Notes: generated by a model from the sequence alone, not told the origin. Counted from the stretch's first letter, positions 1-9,830 are shown. The stretch: DNA of 64,000 nt from Flavobacterium degerlachei (GCF_900106645.1 NZ_FNMV01000009.1:62001-126000); one strand, 5' to 3'. A program made the numbers and translations.

Positions 1-121
1 GACCCAAATAAGCTAAATTACTACTAGCACTAAAAACAGGCATAAACGAAAACAGAGCCAATAGAGCCACGAATGACCATATTCCTTTATCTCCTTTTAA
101 GTTGCTTATTAGTTGTTTCAT
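1..121 (-). CDS. ftsW: FtsW/RodA-family division protein, N-terminal fragment
   Basis: Only the first 40 codons lie in the window; the gene runs off the left edge. The translation begins MKQLISNLKGDKGIWSF and enters a first hydrophobic segment (VALLALFSFMPVFSA), which fits the start of FtsW, the SEDS-family septal peptidoglycan glycosyltransferase of the inner membrane. It starts 38 bp after murD on the same strand, the usual dcw position of ftsW between murD and murG. The identity rests mainly on this order plus the membrane start, because no catalytic residue is visible. Confidence 0.75.
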   Translation of the reverse strand, partial: MKQLISNLKGDKGIWSFVALLALFSFMPVFSASSNLAYLG

Positions 122-159
122 TTTTATTGTTTGAATTATAAAACTATTATTAGTTGTGC

Positions 160-1491
160 TTACAGATTTTGTACTGCTTGTTTGAATTGATTTCCTCTAT
201 CTTCATAGTTTTCAAACAAATCAAAACTAGCGCAGGCTGGTGATAATAAAACCGTATCTCCTTTTTCAGTTAATCTTTGCGCCATTCTCACGGCATCAGT
301 CATGTTCGACACTTCAATCATCATATCAACAACGTTTCCAAAAGCATCAATTATTTTTTTGTTGTCTACTCCAAGACAAACAATAGCTTTTACTTTTTCA
401 CGCACTAATGACATCAATTCATTATAATCGTTTCCTTTATCAACTCCACCCACAATCCATACTGTTGGTGAATTCATACTGTCAAGCGCAAAAAATGTAG
501 CATTAACATTTGTCGCTTTTGAGTCATTGATATACTGAACATTTTGAATTTTCAATACTTTCTCAAGACGGTGTTCTACACCTTGAAAATTAGATAAACT
601 TTCACGAATCGTTGCTTTTCTTATTTGCATCAATTTCGCCACAGAGGTTGCTGCCATTGCATTTTTCATATTATGTTTCCCTTCTAAGGCAATAGATTCA
701 GTCTCCATTTTAAACTCATCTTGATTGATAATTACTTCCATGTTATTGTTTTGTATAAATGCTCCTTCGTTGAATGTTTTTGTCAATGAAAAAGGGATTA
801 GTTTTGCTTTCGTTTTGTTATTTTTAAACCATTCTGTAATGGCTTCGTCATCTGCATCGTATATGAGGTAATCATCCTCCGTTTGATTCATCGTTATTCT
901 AAATTTTGAATCAATATAATTTTCGTATTTATAATCGTATCGATCTAAATGATCAGGACTGATATTCGTAATTATAGCAATATGTGGCTTGTAATCTACA
1001 ATCCCGTCAAGCTGAAAACTACTTAACTCTAATACATAAGAATCAAATTTATCCTCAGCTACCTGCTGAGCAAAGCTCTTTCCTATATTTCCTCCCAACC
1101 CTACATTTAATCCAGCCGATTTTAACAAATGATAGACTAACATTGTCGTAGTGGTCTTTCCATTACTTCCTGTAATCCCTATCGTGATGGCTTTTGTAAA
1201 AGGAGCTGCAAATTCAATTTCAGAAATCACAGGAATACCTTTTTCGATTAGCTTTTTAACTATTGGAGCTTTCTCAGGAATACCAGGACTTTTCATCACC
1301 ACATCTGCATTCAAAATCAAATTCTCAGTATGTTGTTCATCTTCGAAATCAATACCATTACTTATAAGAACTTCTTTGTAATTTTCTTTTATTTTTCCAA
1401 AATCAGACACAAAAACATCATATCCTTTTTCTTTCCCAAGAATGGCTGTACCCACTCCGCTTTCTCCTCCGCCTAATACAACTAGTCTCAT
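160..1491 (-). CDS. murD: UDP-N-acetylmuramoylalanine--D-glutamate ligase MurD
   Basis: A 443-aa cytoplasmic Mur ligase that adds D-glutamate to UDP-MurNAc-L-alanine using ATP. Visible signs are the N-terminal Rossmann-like glycine motif (LGGGESGVG), the Mur-ligase P-loop GITGSNGKTTTT near residue 110, the central ISPDHLDRY segment and the C-terminal NDSKATN motif typical of MurD. Length matches the family. Its ATG lies 1 bp beyond the mraY stop, so the two are almost certainly co-translated in the dcw operon. Confidence 0.97.
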   Translation of the reverse strand: MRLVVLGGGESGVGTAILGKEKGYDVFVSDFGKIKENYKEVLISNGIDFEDEQHTENLILNADVVMKSPGIPEKAPIVKKLIEKGIPVISEIEFAAPFTKAITIGITGSNGKTTTTMLVYHLLKSAGLNVGLGGNIGKSFAQQVAEDKFDSYVLELSSFQLDGIVDYKPHIAIITNISPDHLDRYDYKYENYIDSKFRITMNQTEDDYLIYDADDEAITEWFKNNKTKAKLIPFSLTKTFNEGAFIQNNNMEVIINQDEFKMETESIALEGKHNMKNAMAATSVAKLMQIRKATIRESLSNFQGVEHRLEKVLKIQNVQYINDSKATNVNATFFALDSMNSPTVWIVGGVDKGNDYNELMSLVREKVKAIVCLGVDNKKIIDAFGNVVDMMIEVSNMTDAVRMAQRLTEKGDTVLLSPACASFDLFENYEDRGNQFKQAVQNL

Positions 1492-1492
1492 G

Positions 1493-2722
1493 TTATCTTA
1501 ATTTTAAAGTAACAATTGAAAGAATAGCTAACATTATGGCTACAATCCAAAATCGGGTCACAATTTTACTTTCATGATAACCTTTCTTTTGATAATGATG
1601 ATGTAAAGGAGCCATTAGGAAAACTCTTTTGCCTTCGCCAAAGCGTTTTTTAGTGTATTTAAAATAAGCGACCTGCAACACCACCGAAAAGTTTTCAACT
1701 AAAAAAACACCGCACAATAACGGAATCAATAATTCTTTACGAACCGCAATGGCCAGCACTGCAATGATTCCTCCAATAGTTAAACTTCCTGTATCCCCCA
1801 TAAATACAGATGCAGGATAAGAGTTGTACCAAAGAAACCCAATCAATGACCCAACAAATGCTGCAATAAACACAGTCATTTCGCCCGAATTGGGTATGTA
1901 CATTATATTTAGATAATTCGAGAAAATAATATTTCCAGAAAGGAAAGTAAAAATCCCTAATGCCAGAACGGATATTGCTGACGTTCCTGCCGCGAGCCCA
2001 TCAATTCCATCAGTTAAATTAGCACCATTTGAAACTGCAGTTATAATAAAAATCACCACTGGAATAAAAATTAACCAAGCCCATTTTTCATAACCTTCAC
2101 CAGTCCAGGCCAACAGCTCTGCATAATCAAATTCATTGTTTTTGAAAAAAGGAATTGTAGTTGCTGTAGATTTTTCTTCAACTGGACTTTGGCTAATTAC
2201 ATTTTCAGTAGTAACTCTAAAAATATCATTTTTACCAGTATCAGTTCGCACCGTAACATTTGGACTAAAATAAAGGACTGTTCCTACAATCAAGCCTAAT
2301 CCTACTTGGCCAAAAACCTTAAAAATACCTTTTAATCCTTCTTTGTCTTTTTTGAAAATTTTAATATAATCATCAATAAAACCAATAGTTCCCATCCATA
2401 AGGTCGTAACTATCAATAATACGATGTAAATATTATGCAATTTTGCAAACAACATAACGGGCACAAGTGTAGCAAATATGATAATAAGTCCGCCCATTGT
2501 AGGCGTTCCCGCTTTCTCATTTTGACCAGCTAATCCCAACTCTCTAACCGTTTCACCAACTTGTTGATTTCGTAAAAAGTTTATAATTCTTTTACCGAAA
2601 ACAGTAGATAACAAAAGAGATAACAGAAAAGCCAGAGCCGATCTAAAAGTGATGTATTGAAATACTCCGGCTCCGGAAACATTCAATATTTTGTCTAAAT
2701 ATTCAAATAAATAATACAGCAT
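1493..2722 (-). CDS. mraY: Phospho-N-acetylmuramoyl-pentapeptide-transferase MraY
   Basis: A 409-aa polytopic membrane enzyme that transfers phospho-MurNAc-pentapeptide to undecaprenyl phosphate, making lipid I. The aspartate motifs GFIDDYIK and [10 protein letters not shown], the FMGDTGSL motif and the C-terminal [12 protein letters not shown] histidine cluster are all present. It is about 50 residues longer than the roughly 360-aa enterobacterial protein. The extra length lies in a polar stretch around residues 155-210, between the early membrane segments and the NLTDG motif. It starts 8 bp after murE. Confidence 0.97.
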   Translation of the reverse strand: MLYYLFEYLDKILNVSGAGVFQYITFRSALAFLLSLLLSTVFGKRIINFLRNQQVGETVRELGLAGQNEKAGTPTMGGLIIIFATLVPVMLFAKLHNIYIVLLIVTTLWMGTIGFIDDYIKIFKKDKEGLKGIFKVFGQVGLGLIVGTVLYFSPNVTVRTDTGKNDIFRVTTENVISQSPVEEKSTATTIPFFKNNEFDYAELLAWTGEGYEKWAWLIFIPVVIFIITAVSNGANLTDGIDGLAAGTSAISVLALGIFTFLSGNIIFSNYLNIMYIPNSGEMTVFIAAFVGSLIGFLWYNSYPASVFMGDTGSLTIGGIIAVLAIAVRKELLIPLLCGVFLVENFSVVLQVAYFKYTKKRFGEGKRVFLMAPLHHHYQKKGYHESKIVTRFWIVAIMLAILSIVTLKLR

Positions 2723-2730
2723 ATTTTTTA

Positions 2731-4194
2731 CTATTTATGAAGTTGTTCTAATATCTCCTTAACTATTTTCATGTCATCAAAGTCGCTTCTAACACCTTTG
2801 ATTTCTTGATAAGTCTCATGTCCTTTACCTGCGATTATGACAATATCATTTGGCTGAGCCAATTGGCAAGCCGTTTTAATAGCCTGTTTTCTATCTGTAA
2901 TCGTTAATACTTTTTTATAATTCTGAGCCGCAACTCCTTTTTCCATTTCAGCAATAATAACATCTGGATCCTCATTTCTTGGATTATCAGAAGTTAGCAC
3001 CACTTTATCGCTCAATTCTGTAGCGATGCTCGCCATAATTGGGCGTTTTGTCTTATCTCTATTACCCCCACAACCTACAACCGTGATTAGTTGTTCGTTT
3101 TTTGTACGAATATCATTTATAGTTTTCAACACGTTCTCAAGCGCGTCTGGCGTATGTGCATAATCTACAATTGCCGTAATGTTTGTAGTAGAAACAATGT
3201 ATTGAAACCTTCCAGAAACACTTTCTAATTCAGAAAGTAAACGAAGCGTTTCAAGACCATCTAATCCCAATTCAATGGCTGTACCGTATATAGCCAAAAC
3301 ATTGTAAGCATTAAATGTTCCGATGAGTTTTACCCAAACTTCATTTCCGTCAATTTTCAACAATAAACCCGACAATTGATTTTCAAGAATCTGTGCTCTA
3401 TAGTCAGCATAAGATTTTAAAGCATAAGTGCGTTTTATAGCTACAGTATTTTGCATCATCACTGCACCATTTTTATCATCTATATTTGATAAAGCAAATG
3501 CGGTCTTTGGAAGATTGTCAAAAAATGATTTTTTCACATCTCTGTATTCTGCAAATGTGGGATGGTAATCCAAATGATCGTGAGATAAATTGGTAAAAAC
3601 CCCACCAACAAAATGCAAGCCTTCCGTTCTTTTTTGGTGAATCCCGTGGGAGCTCACTTCCATAAAACAATATTCAACTCCTGCTGCAATCATTTCTCTC
3701 AAATAATGATTGATCGTGATTGAATCCGGTGTTGTATGTGTCGCTTTATATTCCGTATCGTCAACTAGAATTTTAACAGTAGACAATAATCCTACTTTGA
3801 AACCTGCCTTTTTAAATAATTGATACAAAAGCGAAGCTATCGTTGTTTTTCCGTTAGTTCCTGTTATCCCAACAAGCTTTAAATCTTTCGAAGGATCTCC
3901 GAAAAAATTAGCCGCCATGAATGCAAGCGCTTTATTAGTATCTTTTACTTGTATATAAGTAATTCCTTTTTCAAATGTATCAGGAAATGTATCGCAAACA
4001 ATTGCAATAGCTCCTAGTTCAATCGCCTTTTGAATATAATCGTGACCATCAGAAACAGATCCTCGAATGGCAACAAAAACATCGTTTTTCTCGACTTTTC
4101 TAGAATCAAATTCAATTTTCCCAACAGCAACATCTGTCGAACCCTTAATGGATTCAATAGCTACTTTGTATAATATGTCTTTTAGTATAATCAC
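2731..4194 (-). CDS. murE: UDP-MurNAc-tripeptide synthetase MurE (meso-diaminopimelate type)
   Basis: A 487-aa Mur ligase that adds the third stem-peptide residue. It has the P-loop [13 protein letters not shown] near residue 110, a conserved HDHLDYH region and the DNPRNEDP motif near residue 400. DNPR is the known signature of meso-diaminopimelate-adding MurE, as opposed to lysine-adding enzymes, so the peptidoglycan should be mDAP type. Its ATG overlaps the ftsI stop by 4 nt (ATGA), indicating translational coupling. Confidence 0.97.
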   Translation of the reverse strand: MIILKDILYKVAIESIKGSTDVAVGKIEFDSRKVEKNDVFVAIRGSVSDGHDYIQKAIELGAIAIVCDTFPDTFEKGITYIQVKDTNKALAFMAANFFGDPSKDLKLVGITGTNGKTTIASLLYQLFKKAGFKVGLLSTVKILVDDTEYKATHTTPDSITINHYLREMIAAGVEYCFMEVSSHGIHQKRTEGLHFVGGVFTNLSHDHLDYHPTFAEYRDVKKSFFDNLPKTAFALSNIDDKNGAVMMQNTVAIKRTYALKSYADYRAQILENQLSGLLLKIDGNEVWVKLIGTFNAYNVLAIYGTAIELGLDGLETLRLLSELESVSGRFQYIVSTTNITAIVDYAHTPDALENVLKTINDIRTKNEQLITVVGCGGNRDKTKRPIMASIATELSDKVVLTSDNPRNEDPDVIIAEMEKGVAAQNYKKVLTITDRKQAIKTACQLAQPNDIVIIAGKGHETYQEIKGVRSDFDDMKIVKEILEQLHK

Positions 4195-6194
4195 AATAAT
4201 TCAAGTGTTATAGTTGTGTTTTTAATTATATCCTGACCCGCCTGAAGCGATTGTGTTTTTACTTTACCCATACCGACTGCATTTACTTTTATCCCTAAAT
4301 TTTCTAATAAAGCAATAGCATCCATTCCTGGCATTCCTTTAACATTTGGAACAGATTGCTTTTGCTTTTGCAAACGAGCAAAATAGTCATTGTAATTATT
4401 TTCCTGTTTCGGAATTTTTCTATTCAAATTTTTAATTTCGTTTGTAGAAGGAACATCAGTGAATATCTTCTGTGCTATTCTTTTAAAAACTGGCCCCGCA
4501 ACACCTGCTCCATAAAAATCACCCTTAGCAGTGCTTGGTTTATGAACCACTACTATACAAGAATATTTAGGATGATCTGCTGGGAAATAACCCACGAAAG
4601 AAGACGCATAGTGCATTTTAGTACCGTCCCTTTTACCATAATTTACTTGAGCTGTTCCCGTTTTACCAGCCATAGAGAAATCTTTAGAATACAATTTAGA
4701 CGCCGTCCCTCTTTTAACTACGTTCTCCAAAACTGCTTTTAACTTTTTGATTGTTTCAGGCGAACAAACTCTCGGATTGATTACTTCTTTTTCAACCTTT
4801 ACTATCGTTTTATTCCATTCTTTTATTTCAGATACAAATTGAGGTTTTACCATCACACCATTATTTGCCACAGCATTATAAAATGTTAAGGTCTGCATTG
4901 GTGTAATCGAAACCCCATAACCAAAAGCCATCCAAGGAAGAGATATATTACTCCAATTTTTATCTGTAGGTTGCGGAATGAAAGGGCGACCTTCACCTTC
5001 AAAATCCATTTTTAATTTCTTGTTAAATCCCCAAGTGTTAACATGCTTAACAAATCGAGATGGATTCTCTTTATAATTATCATAAACAGCTTGAACCAAT
5101 ACCGTATTAGATGACAACTCAAAACCTCTAGCCAAAGAAATTTTTCCGTAACCACCTTTATGCGAATCGCGAACAGCCTTACCTGAATACCTAATTTCTC
5201 CACCAAAAGTGTTGTAAACAGTACTTGTATCTGCCACTTTATCTTCTAAAATAGCCATCATGTCAACTAATTTAAATGTAGATCCAGGTTCATGAGACTC
5301 AGCTACAGCATAATTTGTAGTCTCATAATAAGTTCCGTCACTAGCTCTCCCTAAATTCGCGATAGCCTTTACCTGACCTGTTTCAGTCTCCATGACAACC
5401 ACGCAACCATGATCCGCTTCGTACTCTTGCAATTGTTTTAACAAAGCATGATGCGCAATATCCTGTATATAAACATCAATTGTAGAAATAACATCATAAC
5501 CATCTTGAGGATCAACTTCATTGACATCACGAATAGGCTTCCACTGTCCTTTTGCAATTTTTTGTTTTAGAATTTTACCGTCTTTTCCATTCAGGTATTT
5601 TCTATATGCCCATTCAATTCCTTTACCGTCAAACTTACCTTCAGCAACTTCTCTTTCGTAACCAATAGTTCGCTCTGCGATTTTACCGATCGGATGTTCT
5701 CTAATTGTTTTTTGCTCTACAATAATACCACCCTTGTAAGCTCCTAATTTAAACAAAGGAAATCCCTTGATTTTTATATAGTCTGTATAACTTAAACCGC
5801 GAGCAATTAAGTAATACCTATTATTATTAGCTCTAGCTTTTCTAAGTTCGTTTTGATAAAAACCACTTGACTTTCCTAAAATCGTAGCCAGGGAATCAGA
5901 CAATGCTTGTACATTTTTTTCGAAATTCTCTACTTTGGGAGCAAGAGCATCAAACCTTATAGTATAATTAGGTATCGAAGTAGCCAATAAACTTCCATCT
6001 GATGAATAGATATTGCCTTTATTTGCCGGAATAACAAAATTCTTAACCGTTCTTTCTTTAGCTAATTTTCTATAATAATCCCCTTCAACCCACTGTATAT
6101 TAGTTAATTTCACGGCAATCGCGATTGCAATCAAAAAGATAGCAAAAGCAACTAGGTAGATTCTGTATGATATGTGTTTATCTTCTACTGCCAT
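4191..6194 (-). CDS. ftsI: Division transpeptidase (class B PBP, FtsI/PBP3) with C-terminal PASTA domain
   Basis: A 667-aa septal peptidoglycan transpeptidase anchored by one N-terminal membrane segment (about residues 10-28). The three penicillin-binding motifs are seen: STFK with the active serine near residue 303, SSN near 360 and KTGT near 509. The last ~60 residues (from SVPNVKGMPG) form one PASTA-like domain, a feature shared with Gram-positive SpoVD/PBP2x and found in Bacteroidota FtsI. It overlaps ftsL by 10 bp and murE by 4 bp. Confidence 0.95.
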   Translation of the reverse strand: MAVEDKHISYRIYLVAFAIFLIAIAIAVKLTNIQWVEGDYYRKLAKERTVKNFVIPANKGNIYSSDGSLLATSIPNYTIRFDALAPKVENFEKNVQALSDSLATILGKSSGFYQNELRKARANNNRYYLIARGLSYTDYIKIKGFPLFKLGAYKGGIIVEQKTIREHPIGKIAERTIGYEREVAEGKFDGKGIEWAYRKYLNGKDGKILKQKIAKGQWKPIRDVNEVDPQDGYDVISTIDVYIQDIAHHALLKQLQEYEADHGCVVVMETETGQVKAIANLGRASDGTYYETTNYAVAESHEPGSTFKLVDMMAILEDKVADTSTVYNTFGGEIRYSGKAVRDSHKGGYGKISLARGFELSSNTVLVQAVYDNYKENPSRFVKHVNTWGFNKKLKMDFEGEGRPFIPQPTDKNWSNISLPWMAFGYGVSITPMQTLTFYNAVANNGVMVKPQFVSEIKEWNKTIVKVEKEVINPRVCSPETIKKLKAVLENVVKRGTASKLYSKDFSMAGKTGTAQVNYGKRDGTKMHYASSFVGYFPADHPKYSCIVVVHKPSTAKGDFYGAGVAGPVFKRIAQKIFTDVPSTNEIKNLNRKIPKQENNYNDYFARLQKQKQSVPNVKGMPGMDAIALLENLGIKVNAVGMGKVKTQSLQAGQDIIKNTTITLELL

Positions 6195-6532
6195 ATTTTT
6201 TTAAGAAAACTTTTTTCTTCTATTTTTATTACTTTAATTTTTACTGGAGGAACAGTCGATGGGAAAATTTCTTTTTCAATCATTTTTTCAGAAACTGTGG
6301 ATTCCATTTTCAACTTCATCAGTTGCGAGCGTCTATCAACAAATTCAGATCGTAATTCTTTCACTTCGTTTGTCAGTGCCGCAATCTTAAAAACCTTTTG
6401 TTCGTATTGTTGCGTATTAGCAATCATGATAATGGCCAAAAGAATAAGAAAAACGATAAAACGCCAATTTTTAATAGCATCATCATCTATAAGAAATCGC
6501 GCCTTCAATATGTTAGTAAAACCGTTCTTCAT
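6185..6532 (-). CDS. ftsL: FtsL-like cell division protein
   Basis: A 115-aa bitopic protein with a short cytoplasmic tail, one membrane helix (WRFIVFLILLAIIMIANT) and an extracytoplasmic heptad-like coiled coil (VFKIAALTNEVKELRSEF). This is the FtsL architecture: divisome scaffolding with FtsB and FtsQ. FtsL sequences diverge strongly, so the assignment relies on topology and position between rsmH and ftsI. I chose the ATG at 6532; an in-frame TTG at 6556 would add eight residues. It overlaps the ftsI start by 10 bp. Confidence 0.85.
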   Translation of the reverse strand: MKNGFTNILKARFLIDDDAIKNWRFIVFLILLAIIMIANTQQYEQKVFKIAALTNEVKELRSEFVDRRSQLMKLKMESTVSEKMIEKEIFPSTVPPVKIKVIKIEEKSFLKKIWQ

Positions 6533-6630
6533 TTGCCTTAGTTCTGACCTTCTCAAAAAGAGAGAATGCCGCGATATTAAAAGTTAGTATCTATACTTCT
6601 GCTGTAACCTCCTTCAATTTGGAGTGAGAA

Positions 6631-7539
6631 TTATATCTTTTCGGCTATTCGTAGTTTAGCACTTCGCGCTCTATTATTCAACTTAATTTCCTCGTTGTTT
6701 GGAACAATCAGTTTGCCGACGGTTTTAAAAGGAACTGAAAAATTACCGAAGAAATCACGCTCAGGCTCTCCCTCAAACATTCCGTTTTTCATAAATCTTT
6801 TCACCAATCGGTCTTCTAAAGAATGATAAGAGATAACACTTAGTCTCCCTCCTTTATTTAAAATCTCTAAGGACTGCTCAAGAAACTCCTTTAATACATC
6901 CATTTCTTGATTCACTTCAATTCGAATGGCCTGATAGATTTGAGCCAATATTTTATTCCTAACTCTTTCTGGTAAAAATTTAGCCAAAACCTCTTTTAAA
7001 TCATCAGTCGTAGTGATTGGTCGCTCTTCTCTTGCTTGAACGATTGTTCTCGCTAGAACTGGAGCATTTTTCAATTCCCCATAATCCAAGAACACTCTTT
7101 TCAAGTTTGCTTCATCATATTCATTAACCACTCTATTGGCATTCAGATCATTCTTCTGGCTCATTCTCATGTCTAATTCAGCATCAAAACGAGTTGAAAA
7201 CCCTCTTTCAGCCACATCAAATTGATGCGAAGAAACTCCTAAGTCACCTAAAATCCCATCTACACTTTTTACACCATAAAAACGTAAAAAACGTTTGATG
7301 AACCTAAAGTTCTCATTAATAAGAACAAATCTTTCATCGTCTAAAGCATTAGCTAATGCATCCTCATCTTGATCAAAAGCAAACAGTTTCCCATTTGGCC
7401 CTAACCTGCTTAAAATTTCTTTTGAATGCCCACCTCCACCGAAGGTAACATCCACATAAATGCCATCAGGCTTAATATTTAAACCATCTACTGATTCCTT
7501 TAGCAAAACCGGATTATGATATTCCATTGTCGTCGTCAT
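6631..7539 (-). CDS. rsmH: 16S rRNA (cytosine1402-N4)-methyltransferase RsmH (MraW)
   Basis: A 302-aa SAM-dependent enzyme that N4-methylates C1402 of 16S rRNA in the decoding centre. Typical stretches are the N-terminal HNPVLL, the SAM-binding VDVTFGGGGHSKEIL, LGVSSHQFD, RMSQ and SYHSLEDRLVK. It is the second gene of the dcw operon and its start lies 26 bp inside mraZ, so the two are coupled. A 98-bp gap to ftsL follows, longer than the other dcw junctions. Confidence 0.97.
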   Translation of the reverse strand: MTTTMEYHNPVLLKESVDGLNIKPDGIYVDVTFGGGGHSKEILSRLGPNGKLFAFDQDEDALANALDDERFVLINENFRFIKRFLRFYGVKSVDGILGDLGVSSHQFDVAERGFSTRFDAELDMRMSQKNDLNANRVVNEYDEANLKRVFLDYGELKNAPVLARTIVQAREERPITTTDDLKEVLAKFLPERVRNKILAQIYQAIRIEVNQEMDVLKEFLEQSLEILNKGGRLSVISYHSLEDRLVKRFMKNGMFEGEPERDFFGNFSVPFKTVGKLIVPNNEEIKLNNRARSAKLRIAEKI

Positions 7540-7987
7540 TTATATTTCCCATTACTTCCTCTGCCAAATCAGCAAAATCTACATCTTCTCCATTAATCGA
7601 TTTCTCGTATAAATCCTTATCCCATATCTCAACAATATTTACTGCCGAAGAAAAAACAACATCTTTCGAAAGATTCGCAAAAGAAACAAGGTCTTTAGGA
7701 ACTAATAACCTCCCCAACGAATCAATTTCTACTACCTTCACGCCTGCTGTAAACCTGCGTATAAAATCATTGTTTTTCTTTACAAATCGATTGAGCTTGT
7801 TGATTTTTGACATCATCAAATCCCACTCAGCCATAGGATACAACTCCAAACAAGGCTGAAACACAGAACGTTTCAATACGAAACCGTCTTGTAACGAAAG
7901 AGCCAGTTGCTTTTTTAAAGGAGCTGGCAACAGCGCCCTTCCTTTAGCATCTACCTTACATTCATATGTTCCGACTATTGTAATCAA
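7514..7987 (-). CDS. mraZ: Transcriptional regulator MraZ
   Basis: A 157-aa protein with two tandem MraZ/SpoVT-AbrB-like half-domains, marked by YECKVDAKGRALLPAPLK at residues 8-25 and VEIDSLGRLLVPKDL near residues 86-100. MraZ forms ring-shaped oligomers and binds phased direct repeats in front of its own dcw operon. It is the first gene of the cluster here, and suitable repeats lie immediately upstream at 8035-8091. Confidence 0.96.
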   Translation of the reverse strand: MITIVGTYECKVDAKGRALLPAPLKKQLALSLQDGFVLKRSVFQPCLELYPMAEWDLMMSKINKLNRFVKKNNDFIRRFTAGVKVVEIDSLGRLLVPKDLVSFANLSKDVVFSSAVNIVEIWDKDLYEKSINGEDVDFADLAEEVMGNINDDDNGIS

Positions 7988-8016
7988 CTGAGTTTTCTTT
8001 TAGAAATGAACTAAAG

Positions 8017-8024
8017 CAAAAATA
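8017..8024 (-). promoter_or_regulatory. Predicted -7 element of the mraZ/dcw promoter
   Basis: Read on the minus strand this is TATTTTTG, a match to the Bacteroidota -7 consensus TAnnTTTG, ending about 30 bp before the mraZ ATG. No TTG -33 element is visible at normal spacing; the expected place is occupied by the GTGGT repeats, suggesting that repeat-bound protein controls polymerase access. Confidence 0.55.
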
Positions 8025-8034
8025 TGAAAAATAT

Positions 8035-8091
8035 TACCACTTTCTACCACTACTTACCACTTTGTTGATAAGTTTAACCACTTTTGACCAG
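8035..8091 (-). promoter_or_regulatory. Phased GTGGT repeats, candidate MraZ operator
   Basis: On the minus strand, GTGGTA occurs at 8040-8035, 8050-8045 and 8060-8055, exactly 10 bp apart. A further GTGGTT lies at 8081-8076 and a weaker CTGGTC at 8091-8086, so all copies keep a period of 10-11 bp. Known MraZ sites are short G-rich direct repeats with one-turn spacing (TGGGN with 5-nt gaps in E. coli, AAAGTG-type boxes in Mollicutes). The copies here read AAAGTGGT in three of the cases. Confidence 0.7.
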
Positions 8092-8378
8092 AACCCCTTA
8101 ATTTTTGGACTGTCAGACTGTTAGCTACTTTATAAATTTGAGCAACGATTCTTCAAACTAAAGAAATAGAGAGTTGATTATACGTAATCATTTAACAGCT
8201 AAAACCAATTATTTACAATAAAAACCTTCTCTAAAAATCGAGATTATTACATTTTAAAATATGTTGGAAATAAAAAGATTAAAAAAAGCCCATAATAAAC
8301 TTAAAAATTGTACCCAAAAATTCATTTTAATTTATTAAATCATATATTTGTGAAAATTGAAAATCCGCATTCAAAAAC
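8092..8378. other. Divergent intergenic region between mraZ and the hydrolase gene
   Basis: No gene is seen in these bases, which complete a divergent spacer of about 390 bp. The sequence is very AT-rich. The only signal I can support is TATATTTG at 8343-8350 on the plus strand, a TAnnTTTG -7 match 28 bp before the hydrolase ATG. No -33 TTG lies at 17-23 bp from it. Confidence 0.5.
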
Positions 8379-9152
8379 ATGGAAAAAAATTATAAGAAAG
8401 AAGGTAAATACAGCTATTATGAAGCTGGAGAAGGAACGCCAATTGTTATCTTACATGGCCTAATGGGAGGACTTAGTAATTTTGACGCGGTTGCCAGTTA
8501 TTTTTCTGAAAAAGGATACAAAATAGTAATCCCGGATCTACCTATATATACTCAAAATATTCTAAAAACTAATGTCAAAAATTTCGCCAAATACGTCAAA
8601 GACTTTATCACTTTCAAAGGTTTTGAAAGAGTAATACTTTTGGGGAATTCGTTAGGAGGTCATATTGCATTATATCATACTAAAATGTATCCTGAAAAAG
8701 TTGCGGGACTTGTAATAACAGGTAGTTCAGGATTATACGAAAGTGCCATGGGCGACAGTTACCCAAAAAGAGGTGACTATGAATACATTAAGAAAAAAGC
8801 CGAAGATGTATTTTATGACCCAAAGGTAGCTACACCAGAACTTATTGATGAAGTTTACGCTTCAGTAAACGACAGAATAAAACTGATAAAAACGCTGACA
8901 ATCGCAAAAAGTGCCATTCGACATAACATGGCAAAAGATTTACCTAAAATGCATGTTCAAACTTGTATTATATGGGGTAAGAATGACAAAGTTACACCTC
9001 CGGATGTTGCTGAAGAATTCAATAAATTATTACCAAACTCTACTTTATATTGGATCGACAAATGTGGACATGCGGCAATGATGGAACAACCTGAGGAATT
9101 CAATAGACTATTGGAAGACTGGTTAACACATACCCACTTAAAAGCACACTAA
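8379..9152 (+). CDS. Alpha/beta hydrolase
   Basis: A 257-aa cytoplasmic alpha/beta-hydrolase-fold protein. It has the oxyanion-hole HGLMGG at residues 26-31, nucleophile elbow GNSLGGH with Ser91, an acid in WGKNDKVTPP near residue 208 and a catalytic His in DKCGHAAMMEQPE near residue 236. Substrate cannot be read from sequence; esterase, lyase and dienelactone-type hydrolases share this layout. engB follows after 32 bp on the same strand, so they may be co-transcribed. Confidence 0.9.
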   Translation: MEKNYKKEGKYSYYEAGEGTPIVILHGLMGGLSNFDAVASYFSEKGYKIVIPDLPIYTQNILKTNVKNFAKYVKDFITFKGFERVILLGNSLGGHIALYHTKMYPEKVAGLVITGSSGLYESAMGDSYPKRGDYEYIKKKAEDVFYDPKVATPELIDEVYASVNDRIKLIKTLTIAKSAIRHNMAKDLPKMHVQTCIIWGKNDKVTPPDVAEEFNKLLPNSTLYWIDKCGHAAMMEQPEEFNRLLEDWLTHTHLKAH

Positions 9153-9184
9153 TCCTTTACAGGAGAATTTTACACTTAGAAAAA

Positions 9185-9805
9185 ATGAAAATTAATACTG
9201 CCGAATTCGTAATTAGCAATTCAGACGTCTCAAAATGTCCAAAGGACTTTTTGCCGGAATATGCTTTTATAGGCCGATCAAACGTTGGGAAGTCCTCATT
9301 AATCAATATGTTGACCAACCATAAAAAGCTTGCCAAAACTTCTGGAAGACCTGGAAAGACTCAGCTTATCAATCATTTCTTAATAAACAACAATTGGTTT
9401 TTAGTAGATTTACCAGGATATGGCTATGCCAAGGTATCCAAAAAAACCAAGTCTGTTTTTCAGCAATTTATTACAGACTATTTCGAAACTCGAGAACAAC
9501 TAGTTTGCGCCTTTGTTTTAATAGACATTCGTCATGAGGCACAAGCAATTGATATTGAGTTTATGGGATACATGGGAGAGAGCGAAATTCCTTTTTGTAT
9601 TATCTTTACCAAAGCAGACAAAATCAGTAAAGTAAAAATTGATTCACATATTGCAGCCTATAAAAAGAATATGTTCGCAAATAACTGGGCAGAAATGCCA
9701 CATTATTTTGTGACTTCAGCAACGGAATCTATTGGAAAAGAGGAACTACTTAATTATATAGAGGAAGTAAATCAAGAGGTTTTCAAAAACAAAAATCAAT
9801 TTTAG
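9185..9805 (+). CDS. engB: Ribosome biogenesis GTPase EngB (YihA/YsxC)
   Basis: A 206-aa TrmE-Era-EngA-YihA-Septin-like GTPase involved in 50S subunit assembly and essential in several bacteria. G1 is GRSNVGKSSLIN near residue 31, G3 is DLPGYGYAKV and G4 is TKAD; RPGKTQLINHF is the G2 region characteristic of EngB. Length is normal. It ends at a strong bidirectional hairpin shared with gldC. Confidence 0.96.
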   Translation: MKINTAEFVISNSDVSKCPKDFLPEYAFIGRSNVGKSSLINMLTNHKKLAKTSGRPGKTQLINHFLINNNWFLVDLPGYGYAKVSKKTKSVFQQFITDYFETREQLVCAFVLIDIRHEAQAIDIEFMGYMGESEIPFCIIFTKADKISKVKIDSHIAAYKKNMFANNWAEMPHYFVTSATESIGKEELLNYIEEVNQEVFKNKNQF

Positions 9806-9830
9806 AAAGTAGCTACTTCTATAATAAAAC

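Noticed and set aside
4356..4742. 128-aa open frame antisense to ftsI
   Set aside because: Its composition is that of a shadow frame; the PBP motifs on the minus strand explain the sequence.
6174..6587. 137-aa open frame on the plus strand over ftsL
   Set aside because: It is antisense to ftsL within the dcw operon, has no promoter or family resemblance and is explained by the real gene on the other strand.
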